A stretch of DNA of 64,000 nucleotides, from contig JAGTXK010000187.1 in the NCBI GenBank assembly GCA_019096195.1, positions 496,001 through 560,000 on the forward strand. Direction: 5' to 3'. A program made the position numbers and the translations under genes. Under the pieces are notes generated by a model. It saw only the letters and a program-made list of their open reading frames with translations, was not told where the DNA came from and ran no database searches. The DNA comes from Boletus sp. NGJ. Taxonomy: Eukaryota > Basidiomycota > Agaricomycetes > Boletales > Boletaceae. Positions 23,474 to 34,072 of this stretch are shown piece after piece. The stretch's first letter is position 1. Each line of letters starts with the position of its first letter.

Positions 23474-23887
23474 CAAATATGCGCCTCCATTTCTCCGCGG
23501 CCTTGATGAGGTGGTTGCGAGAGAACTGGATACGCGCGTTTCATGATTCATGCGTCCTCGAGGCAGTCTCAACCCCGGAGTTCCTGTTTCTGTTGTCTAT
23601 CTATAGCATTGAACCTTTCTAGGTGTAGGCCGATGAGATCTTGCCAAGGTCAGCACGGGGTCTACGGCGACCCCTGATAGTAGCTAGGGATAAACCCATG
23701 TAACGTTTGCTCCCGAAACGGCGACACCTGTGACGTGGATCTTATGTTGCCTCGTGCCTCGGCTACGGCAGGCTGTGCCCTTTGACAAACCATCGCTGGG
23801 TTGATAGGTGCACATCAACACAGTGATGGGCCTAGCAATGGTACCCCATACAAATGGTCGCGAAGATGCCATCTCCGACCCGGACAA

Positions 23888-24793
23888 ATGGATGAATATC
23901 GCCCCATGCCTTCCCCTTATGCTCTCCCAAATGCTTATGTCTCAAGCATGAGTGCAACATCCAGTCTATCCGGCGCCGTTGGCGAATTCGACATTCCACC
24001 CCAACTGCGGAATCCCACTCCGCATCATTCTTTCCATCCGTACCGTTCATCCCCGATGCTTCAGCGGCAGACCTCGGGGCAGCCAGATCTCGCATACCCA
24101 CATCCTCTCGCACAAGGTCCTAGTCCACGACCTTATGCGAATCATTCCACGCCGTCCCCCTCTCTGACTTCCCGAGATTCCATGGAGGACGAGATCAAGA
24201 TCCTGCGGAAGAAGGTGCGGGAGCTCGAACTCGTGAACGATCACAGTCGACTCCGCATCAAAGAACTCGAGAGCGAACTTGCTCGGGGAAGTCCCACCGA
24301 ATCCATGGGCCACTCCAAAACCACACTCGCTTCCCTTCCCATCCAAAGCACCCCAAACCCCTTGTCCATCCACATGCCATGGAAGGCGCGCACTGACGCT
24401 CGTATACGGCTCTTTTGCTCTCTCAATCGCGCTGGGAATGCCCTTTGTTCGTGGCATGATTCCCGACGCGAACGCCGAGCATACCCCCCTCGCATGGCAC
24501 CACCAGGCTGTCTTAACTGCGGCTGCACCTACGAAGAAGCCCTTTTCGAAGAGAGCTTGTCCCGCCACGGAGTGGGCAGCTATCACCCAGGGGAAACCGT
24601 CCGCATGGATCCCGCGTTGCGGAATCCCCTTCTACGTCTACTGCAACAGCGCTACGGTTACCGGGATGGAGACTTTGAAAGGGATCCTGTTACAGGGGAG
24701 TGGAACGAGGGAGAAGGCCCCTTGCTTTGGGAGCAGAAATTGACTGCCGGTGCTCTCAGCACTCGAAAAGCCAGAAACGAAGATCGCCGCTGA
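23888..24793 (+). CDS. Coiled-coil protein with conserved C-terminal Cys block
   Basis: A 301-aa frame from the ATG of MDEYRPMPSPYALP. The frame is open upstream to 23801, but that part is not protein-like, and a 5' exon cannot be excluded. Residues 1-100 are Pro/Ser/His-rich. Residues 105-145 form a coiled coil (MEDEIKILRKKVRELELVND). Residues 170-275 are a compact block with SLNRAGNALCSWHDSRRERR, CLNCGCTYEEALFEESLS and NPLLRLLQQRYGYRDGDFE, which looks conserved among Agaricomycetes. The Cys-X2-Cys-X-Cys spacing could bind metal, but no named domain is recognised. Function unknown. Confidence 0.7.
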   Translation: MDEYRPMPSPYALPNAYVSSMSATSSLSGAVGEFDIPPQLRNPTPHHSFHPYRSSPMLQRQTSGQPDLAYPHPLAQGPSPRPYANHSTPSPSLTSRDSMEDEIKILRKKVRELELVNDHSRLRIKELESELARGSPTESMGHSKTTLASLPIQSTPNPLSIHMPWKARTDARIRLFCSLNRAGNALCSWHDSRRERRAYPPRMAPPGCLNCGCTYEEALFEESLSRHGVGSYHPGETVRMDPALRNPLLRLLQQRYGYRDGDFERDPVTGEWNEGEGPLLWEQKLTAGALSTRKARNEDRR

Positions 24794-27190
24794 ATTTTTT
24801 TCTTTTTTTCTTTTCTTGCGTCGGCCAACCCCTTACACTCTGACCCAGCTATTGCCCAAAACGACTTACGTATCTTTCACGGACAACAACTTTTAATGAC
24901 CAATCCCTGTTTTCCCCTTCCCAGTGTATTACCGCTAGCATTCAATATTCCACCTCGTAATACCTACCATTACATCAATGCTCGTTACCATTAGACCAAG
25001 GGGTGTATTTAATTCCATATGACGAACATGCTCGCACCACGTGCAAAGCGCCCATCAGTGATTGAACCAGCCGTTGAGTCTCCGTTTTGTTTGGGACGAA
25101 ACAAATTTGGTGCGTTTCGACATTCCCGATAGAACCGCTCTCTCAGTACCAAAGTCAACCGGTCTAGACGCTGCGTTTACCGATGGCCCCACTACAGTAT
25201 CTGCCCTGTTTCGAAGCCTCAGTTAAAGAAACAGGACGATGCGACATGCCGTGGACGGTGGATGTCGGAAAGGCGCCACACAGGATCTGCGCCGCACCCG
25301 CGAAAGTTTCACGCCAGTGACGGTGCTGATCTCCATGGCCGCATGTCGAGGTCTTGCGGAAAATACGACCGCCCGGTCCCTATCTGCATTCGATCGTCGT
25401 CATGTTAGCCGGAAGCAATCAACACGTGGAACATACTTGGTGGAACTGTTGTCCGTGAAACATAGGCATCGAAAACGCACAAGGCAACAGGGTACCTTCT
25501 GGGCCAATATGCGGTCGCTAGCATCCGAAGGAAACGGAAAGTAACTGAGGCCGGACCCTTCGGTGTTTCGGACGCGCTACAGATCTTCTCCAATATTATA
25601 GAAAGTTAGTAGGAATGAGGTAACCTACGAAATGCCACATCCGAACTCCAGAGAGAGCCTTTTCTAGTCAAAAGCGTAGGAAGCGATAGGCAAGGACTTG
25701 GCATTCCTACCCGGGGTAGTGGTAAGATCGGTTATAGGCTGAAGGGCTTGATGATCTGAGGTCCGAGCTCCAGCGCATCAGTAGGAAGATTGAGAGTGAA
25801 GCACCCCGGAGCCGAATGACCGTCGTCATCATATCGAACTTGACGTGGTCCCCTGCGTTTATTCCAGCATGTCCTCGTCGAGGCCTTTCAAGAAATCGCC
25901 GAATCCAGTGAATTGGTAGGGCCACAGTGCCTGTGATGCAGACGTGGGACCCACACAACCAAGAGGTATCATATCTCGCATTGTCGACTTTGGGAGCGTC
26001 TTTGGTCACGAATTTTTCGGAAGGGACGGCGCTGTGGACATATCAACGTATGTTGCGCCAGGATTGACTTTGGGCACAACAAATTCAAGGTCCTAAACTC
26101 TTACCTACTTAATTAGGCAATCTAGAAAAAAAAATCCTCATAAGCATGAGTCCTACACATTACTTGGGATGTTCAATCAGTATTTGTCGTCGACAGAGCC
26201 GCCGGGCCGCGGCTGTTTGGTGTCTGCTAGCACATATTGATGTAGATGACATGGTAACCATAGGTATAGTGTTGCCCGTGACCCTGAGTTCAAGGATGTT
26301 TTCTCGTACGTCAGCACGAACGCTCCTGTTCGATACATGAAACGGTACACAATACGGAGGATTTTTTTTTTCCCTTTTCCCTTTCTTGCTCCTGACACCA
26401 GCCTCTCCATAAACCATCACGGAATGGAGTGCGCGTCATATCCTACTTGTCACGCACATGTTTCGAAGCCGACGTGAGCTGTCATGCATGTCATGCGTGT
26501 ACGGCAGTATACGCACGGGTAGATAATTTGAGATCACGCACTCTCAGTCCTGAGTCCATCGCATCGAATGACCCCATTCCAGATCATTGAACGCTACGAA
26601 ATTCTTTGCCCCTCATGAGCCCAGTGCGGAAGCAGCGTTATCTTTGTTGTCGGCAGCCTCGCCAGACTACGACAGCAAGCGTCGCCTGTGTCAGCAAGTC
26701 TGATCCGGAGCCAAGCCGTCTCATCTAGACACTCTTGTTCTTGGTCTAGTTGGATCTATCGGTTGCCACAGGTGTGACCAGCGCGATCTGCTTGTTTCCA
26801 TACTGTGCGTTTGTAGATTGGCTGTCACTCCCCTGCTACGCGCTATCTGCTGATTATCTCCGTCCATTATCTGGTATGTACGCCGTCGAGGAGGGAATAG
26901 AACAGATGGGCATTTTTCTGGCCGATCATCGATTATGCTTCGTTGGCAGCCATTGTCATATGACCGTTGGAGTCGGATTAACTAGTTAGCCTATCCCATA
27001 GGGAAGACGTGGCTTACGTGTGTCACACATCAGAACTCTTAGCTGAACTTTAATCTGGCATCACCCAACCAATGACTCCTCAGACAGGGATACCATCTTG
27101 GACCCTGCCCTCCCTTCTGACCAGCATACGACCAACGGCGAGCACACGCCGTGGTGCAAAGAACAACGTCCATTTTTGACGGACAACGGA
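24794..27190. other. 2.4-kb interval without a recognisable gene
   Basis: Short frames exist on both strands, but none has a recognisable motif, consistent splice sites or protein-like composition over more than about 60 residues. The polypyrimidine run TTTTTTTCTTTTTTTCTTTTC after 24793 probably belongs to the 3' end of the preceding gene. The interval could hide fast-evolving small exons or non-coding transcripts. Confidence 0.4.
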
Positions 27191-29576
27191 ATGATGAGGT
27201 ACATGTTAATGATATTGTTCGTTGCCAATCACACCCGCCACTGCTTGGCATGGTCCTGGACCACCCACCAAACACCGCCGGATTCTGAATCGCGGATTGC
27301 AGAAGACATTCTCCCAAACATTTTTGATGGTGACATTGATTTCATTATCCCGCGACTAGAAGCTAAAACGGCGACCGGAGCCGAACTGTCACAGGCGGGG
27401 AGAGATGCCCTCTTCACGAACAGAGGTATGTCGAAACGCCGCTCTGATTAAGTGTCTCACATCGTCCAAAGATACTCTCCAGTCCTACGAACGAAAGCCA
27501 GATTGCTTCCAGGATGCCATAGCCTTGGTGAAAGCCCGTTGTGAGGAATCACGCATGGACGAAGAAGAGCGTATCCAGGGTACTCGTATCCATCGTTATT
27601 GGTCACCTTGGTGCTATCTAATCGCGCATATAAGCTGCCATTGGCATGACAATGTGTGAACTTGCCACTGCACGGCACTATTTGCCGCCGATGGAGTGCG
27701 CTGCATATACAAGGATCGGTCACAAACCTTCTCTACCAACCCTTCAAGGACAAGCCAGATGCGTCGAGTATGCACATCACCTTGGTCTGCGGAAGATGCC
27801 TTAATGCTCCTGGACAGCGCCCTCTCTCGAAGCGCTCAATTTTGGTCGAGCTATTCTGGTTACCTCCGTGATCTTCGTACGTTGAAACGTGGCGCTCACG
27901 AGGTAATTCGTCTGATGGTCGCCACCAGCCCAGCTTTGCTTTACATTTCGAAGGTGGATTGACATCGGTAAAGCGATATAGACTCCGTTATTACATATCG
28001 TCACTTCACGAAATTAATTCACAGACACCGCGAAAGATATTTATAAAAATATCACCGAAGAGAAAGCGACCTTCGTTCGGTTTTTAACGGAGCGAGAAAA
28101 AAGTTTCAAGACGATGCATCAGCTATGGGAAAAAACGGCAGAGGTGCGAATTGACCGTCAGCTTCACAGATTGGGAACTGTCCGTCATGAGCTTGAGTAA
28201 CGAATATCGCATAGGATATGCGTGACATACTAGAGGCATTACGTCTGGCCTCCAATGGAGTAAGAGACACATCGGACATGCTGACCATGGCCATCCTCGA
28301 CAACTCCCAATCGGTATACATCTAGTTGTCCTCTTTCCTGAATATTGATATTGACTCCTTTCAGCTTCTTATAGAGGTGCAGAATGCGATCCAAAAGATC
28401 GAAGACCGAGATCGCATTAATCATGGAGAGATCATGACAAAAGTATCAAGTTTTACATTCTTATCGAGGTTTTTGCGTGGGGCAGGGCTGATCATTTGCA
28501 GTTCTATAGTATGCTTGAAAGCGTGCAACGTGATGTTTGTCTTCAACATCTTCGTAGGCCGCACATCACTCACGATTTGCAACGCATCCAGCACTCCGAT
28601 CATCTCCTCGGGCTTCTCCCTGCCATCCATTCATCCATCACATTTGAATTAAGCACAGCGCTCGCCTTGATTAAGGATGAAAGTCTCCGAAACATAGATA
28701 TGGCAGTGTGTAGTCACTTCTAACGATGTCCTGGCGATTTGACATGGTTTCCAGGCGCACCTAGAACGTCGACTGGGCTTTCTGGAGGGCAGCCTTTCCG
28801 CGATGCAAAACGTCAGGACCGTGTACCCTTCCGACTTTTGTCGTAATATGATGTTTTCCCAGTCTCTAGAGCAACTCATAGGACTCACGAAGGATTCCTC
28901 GAAAGCGCTTGAAACTTCGCTTGCGCACGCACAAACTGCTCAGGTTATCCAGGGTGACACTATGGTTTCGATGGCTCAGCTCGTGGATACCGTTTACTTG
29001 CTTACGCAGACGACGCACGCCGAGATTGCGTCGATTAATCGGACGGCATCTGTACTGAAGGAAAGCCTTAATCGCACTCCCGTTTCGGAGTGGCTGAAGG
29101 CTGTGCTAGTCTCGTTACTCCAACTTTTCCCAGGTTGGTGTGTTTCAGCCCTCTCGCGTTCCCCTTGGACTTCTCTCTTGCGGCATAGGCATGTCGAAGG
29201 TCGATTCCGCGATCAATTTTCACTCGCTGCATCTCATTTTTCGTGTTGTCTATGCTCTCTGGCATGGTACCCGCTTCCTCGTTTCGCTACTAGTGGTAAC
29301 AGAAACGGCCCTTGGAGGTGCTTCACCTGATCTCTTTACCAGAGCGCTTTCATACTCGTCAACGCCAGAAGGTGGTCACCCGTCCCCTCGCGAGCAGGGA
29401 CAAGGGATCAAGAGGCTCGTGCACAGACATGGAGTACCTTGGAAACGGACATCAAACCACTCGTCCATCAGCCTGTAAGGGCGAGAACCAGGTCGCCCCA
29501 ACGATCTTTTCGCCCTCGATACTCGCGGATACCAGATCGACTTTGTCGGCCAACCCAAGACGCCGGATGGCTTTGA
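27191..29576 (+). CDS. KAR5: Nuclear fusion (karyogamy) protein KAR5/Tht1
   Basis: Twelve exons: 27191-27425, 27472-27579, 27635-27767, 27818-27876, 27929-27967, 28025-28143, 28215-28313, 28365-28442, 28502-28705, 28755-29133, 29189-29295 and 29343-29576 (597 aa). KAR5/Tht1 proteins sit in the nuclear envelope and are needed for fusion of haploid nuclei after mating. Landmarks are an N-terminal signal segment (MMRYMLMILFVA), Cys-bearing MCELATARHYLPPMECAAY, and the family hallmark SAQFWSSYSGYLRDLPQLC followed by FRRWIDIDTAKDIYKNIT (residues 164-200). Then come coiled coil and a C-terminal hydrophobic region (LIFRVVYALWHGTRFLVSLL) before a basic tail. The segment 28535-28591 (57 nt, GTTTGT to CCAG) is in frame and could be an optional intron. 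The exact C-terminus is less certain. Confidence 0.82.
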
Positions 29577-29946
29577 GACTACCTCCCTTCTGTTTGGAGA
29601 TTGCAAGCCCTGAACCCACGACCCGCAGAATTCTCCTTCACATTGACTCGCCGGTGGGGTGGTTCGAGGATTTCGCTTTGCTTTGTGAATATAGTTTCTA
29701 TGGACGCTTGTCATCCCGCGCCATTATGTAGATGGGTCATTGTGCTTTGATGTCAATTAAGTGTGGATTGTTGCAGGCGATCCTGTGGATTCGCTGCTTC
29801 TGGAATGAAATGGACGTGATCGCTTGACGGTTGTTTGTGTTATAGCTATTTGGGGTTGGTCAAACGTCCCCCTTAAATAAGAATACCCGCACTGTGGGCA
29901 TGGTGTACAGTTTTCTTTTTCCTAGGGTCCCCGATACGATTAATCG
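29577..29946. other. Spacer between the KAR5 and RBR ligase genes
   Basis: A 370-bp stretch between two plus-strand genes, including the KAR5 3' end and the RBR promoter. No separate feature was seen. Confidence 0.5.
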
Positions 29947-32900
29947 ATGATTTGCGCTGGACCAAGAGGCAGCAACCCGTTCAGCCCTCTCGGCTCCCGA
30001 GACTCCCTGATGCCAAGCGACTTGGCCCTGGCCCCACCACAGCGCAACTCTTTTAAACAAGGCGCCTTTGTAGACTCCACCCTCGTCGCCGAAAAGCTGC
30101 AGCGAAACGCCGACCAGCATTGCGATTTGCGTCAACCATACAACCCCGCTCGTCGCCTAAATGCGAACAATAAACCCAGGTTTGCAGAGGTATGCGCGTC
30201 TGTGTCGAGCTTGCACTTGACTCACGCACATATATCGGCCCCAGGCACGGAGTCGGAATAGTGTCGTCCATCGAGACAATCCACAAAACCGTCCTCGCGC
30301 CCCACTACCACCACGATTCCAAAACAAACCAATCGAGTCTAGAGTAGCACCACAAGGGTTCTGTGACCCAACGCCTATGTGAGCCGTTCCGGAACCTTGT
30401 TGTGGAGCAACCTCGTTGAGTCTCGCCAGACCATACCCCGGTATTATCGACCCCTGTCTCGTTGCGACCCCAACGTGCACCGGGAACGAGCTTCTCAATG
30501 CACAATTGAGGCAGCAACTTCTCGCAGTGCTGCAAAAGCAACCTTCCACCGCTTCCCCAGACGTACCTGCGTCCATGTCGCTAGTGAGTGCACTCGGTCA
30601 CGGAAGGCTTGTGACTCACCTCGCACTCAGCCCATCTGTACTCCTATCCCATCAAAGCAAAACACCCCCCAGCCTGTATCTATACCACCCCGATCTAATC
30701 AAGGCACAGCGGAACAAGATAATGTAGTTTACATTACGATGACTTGCGAGACCAAATACTGACTTCATGTAGATTGTGTCAACGACACTAACACCGCGTA
30801 CCGTTGTTCGCGACCAATCACCTCACATGCCAGAAGTCGCCTCGCGCACTCCGACACAGGCAAGCGCCCTGATGGACCCGCCTGAAAAACTCAATGTGAA
30901 CTTGCCACCCCCGCCCGGCTTATCGAAACCGAGTGGTCGTAAAATGAAACATCATCATCGTAGACGTGCTTTGACCGTGAGTGATCAACCTGCTCACCCT
31001 CATGTCGTCCATTGTCCAACTTCTGTGTAGAAACCTGTGAACGGAGAGCTCCATCTCAACCAGGCAGAGGGAGACTCCAGCTTCGAGCGTCACAATGGCC
31101 CCGTTGTTGCAAATCGGGTAATTTCCCCGCCACCAACAGGAGCCACCTCCCATGCTGTCAGGCTTCCCGCCAGCAAAGACACTCGAAATACACCTCGCTC
31201 GCCAGCAACTACGGCTAGTTCCCTCTCTGAAGACCTGTCAGGTGGCTCCTCCGTCCTCTTCAGTGATACGACGACATTGATTGTAAGTTCCTGATTCGAC
31301 CTACATGCATGGTTCTGACACGAACTACTACGACAGTCTGTCGACTCCAACGTTTCGAGCAAGGTTTCACATAAAATGTATAATCAGATTTGCCGGAACT
31401 GGACAAGGGGTTACCCGTGCCATATCTCTCCGTGCCGGTACATCCATCCCCAACGACCGGTTCAGGTAAGTAATCTCTGAAGCGAAGGAAACGAAACATA
31501 TCTTGAGCGATTCCGTTAGTCTGCCAATGCAGCAACACAGCAGACGCAGCCGCTTTTGGCTCCATCGTGTCCGGCTGGCGTCGTCAAAACATCCGTTCAT
31601 GTGCGTGACCAACAAAACAACTCGATACTCCAAAACCAAGACCCACCGAGCGGGAGACCCGAACCGCTATATACTACTACCATTTCGGATCACATCAAAG
31701 TACAGTTCGATCAAGGCTTCGAGGTTCGAGAGGTAGTGACAGGCTTCGAGAGCCGGTGGGTACATCTAGGGAACATCGCCGGCAATGTCACCTCCGCGGC
31801 GCTGAATGAGTTATTTGCGCTGTACAAAGTGGACAACATCCATCTTCCCGAGTCGTCGGGAAAGTCGGTGACAGTCAAGGTTCAGTTCGCCTCTGCGGCG
31901 GATGCGATCAAAGCCGTCACGGACCTCAACGGAACAGTGTTTGCTCAAAGAACCATCACTGCCAAACTGGCGATCAACAATTCGATTAGGGGCAGCACGT
32001 TTCTTACAGACACGGATGCTCAGCTCATATGGGAGTGTCCATTCCGAGTCGGCTACGCTGGTTATGATACATTGAAGGAGGCAAAGGCTGCCATCGATTC
32101 TTTAAACGGATTCCCGATGGAATACTTGGTTGTGTCCGCCCAACTATATGAGGGACTGCCCTGTGTCGGCGCATACAACGTCATTTTCAAGCAGCTTCCC
32201 GCAAGCGTAACCGAACAGGGTCTACGCAAGTTTGCCAACTCAAAGGCAGTTATGTTGGGACGTCCAAACTACCAGTCTCTCGACAAAGCGGTCAACTCCA
32301 TTCGCTCCAGATTAGAAGAATACGGGACGGTCACCGGCTTTGATATCATCCCTCCTCCCTACAAGGATGGGATGGTCAAGGGCTGGGCCCGTTTCTCGTC
32401 CCCTACCGAAGCTCGTGCTGCTCAAGACGATTTAGATCACCGACGCCCGAAGGCTATAGGACATACAACCCTCTCCTGCCACCATGTCGTCAGCGTGTCA
32501 CACGTATTGAGCGCAGCAAGTTACAGGAAAATGCGCGAAGATATTGGATGGCTGCGTTGGTCGTGGCAACGCAGATATGGCCCCGTCGTATCTATCAGAG
32601 AGAAATATAAAGAAAATACCGACGATGACACTCCAGTATACATCCGATTGTCCAGCGAACAGCCCGAACTGTTGAGTGGCCTCAAATACGAGTTCGAGCA
32701 GCTGTTGCACGGTGAAACTATCACCCTCGACAAGAAGCCTCTATGGGATGACTTCCTCACTGCCGAGGCTGGTCGTGCCTATATCACTGAGCTGCAGGGC
32801 CAGTATTGCGGGGTCCAGATACAGGTACAAAACAAAAGACGAGCGATCTCGTTGTGGGGACCCATCGTGATGAGGCACCGTGCTCGCCAGGACATCGTCC

Positions 32901-33766
32901 GCAAGGTTGTGGGACTCAAAGCCCAGCAATTTTGGAAGATCCCACTAGCTGGAAAACTTCTGGGTACCTTCTGCAGCGCCGAGCTCTCTACCCTGCAGGA
33001 GCTCCTCGGTTCCGAAAACTGCATCTTGGACTTCGGAGAGCGCGTCCTTGTCGTTCGAGGAAACGATTCGGCATTTCGGACAGCATGCAAGGCTGTCCAG
33101 GATGCACAAAGCCGACAAGGCGACGAGATCCGTGCATCGGACGCCATCTGTCCCGTTTGCTTCGGGGATGCGATTGTACCCGTATCGCTTGCATGTGGTC
33201 ACCAGTGGTGTCGTACCTGTCTCACCGGTTACCTCACGTCGGCGGTGGAGAACAAGATGTTCCCCTTGAGGTGCCTCGGGAACGACGCCGCCTGTACACA
33301 ATGCATTCCTCTTGGCCTATCGCGGAAACTCTTGTCCGCGGCGGATTTCAGCGCGGTCATCGAGGCCGCTTTCTGGGTGCACGTTCACAGTCGACCGCAG
33401 GAGTTTCACCATTGTCCCACGCCTGATTGCACGCAGGTGTATCGCTCCGCCCCGCCAAACGCAGTCTTGCAATGCCCCTCGTGTCTCGTTCGTATCTGTC
33501 CCTCGTGCCGCATAGAGTACCACGACGGCATGACGTGCGAGGAGCGCGACGTCGCTGACGACAAGCTCTTCAGCGAGTGGACGTCGAACCACGACGTCAA
33601 AAGTTGTCCAGGCTGCAAGGCGCCCATCGAGCGTAGCGAGGGATGCAACCACATGACGTGCACGCGCTGCCAAACGCACATTTGCTGGGAGTGTTTGGCG
33701 ACGTTCCCAAGAGGTCAGGGCATCTACGAGCACATGCGTGTCCAACATGGTAGTATTGGACTTTGA
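29947..33766 (+). CDS. CCCH zinc finger and RBR-type E3 ubiquitin ligase
   Basis: Eight exons: 29947-30189, 30245-30378, 30430-30583, 30631-30723, 30773-30976, 31031-31282, 31337-31465 and 31520-33766, joining to 1151 aa. Residues 1-360 are Pro/Ser-rich and disordered. Residues 379-397 are a CCCH finger (CRNWTRGYPCHISPCRYIH, C-X8-C-X4-C-X3-H). Residues 430-900 contain RRM-like and KH-like folds (WVHLGNIAGNVTSAALNELF). Residues 947-1130 are RING1 (CPVCFGD...CGHQWCRTC), IBR and RING2. The expected catalytic Cys is at about 1112 in SEGCNHMTC. RBR enzymes pass ubiquitin through this Cys. The combination suggests an RNA-associated ligase. The last exon is 2.2 kb with no introns, unlike its neighbours. 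Confidence 0.9.
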
Positions 33767-34072
33767 TTTACTTACCCTTTTCACTTGCCTCCGCGGGTCT
33801 CTTATATCTCCTTCTGCTTCATCGTGTTTCAAATTTCATGACTCGGTCTTCTTTCTTTCCTCTGTTGTTGTACGAATTTGCTTGTAGTACTTGTATAATG
33901 TACCAACTCATGCATTACTTATTAATGGGATACTTATGCAACTTTTTCTTTTCTTACTTTGAAGCGCATTCGGTATCCTCGATCTTTGCACAGATAGCAT
34001 TCAAATAAATACATTGATGCACTGGATATGAGCGTCGTGTACGAATCACTGGAGATACGCATACACTACAAA
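33767..34072. terminator. Convergent 3' region
   Basis: A 306-bp AT-rich interval between the RBR gene (plus) and the next gene (minus). It contains AATAAATAC at about 34005, which could serve polyadenylation of the RBR transcript. Confidence 0.35.

Noticed and set aside
27901-27931. 31-nt intron in KAR5 using the GTAATT donor at 27903
   Set aside because: A normal 52-nt intron (27877-27928) gives the family sequence RDLPQLCFTFRRW and is preferred.
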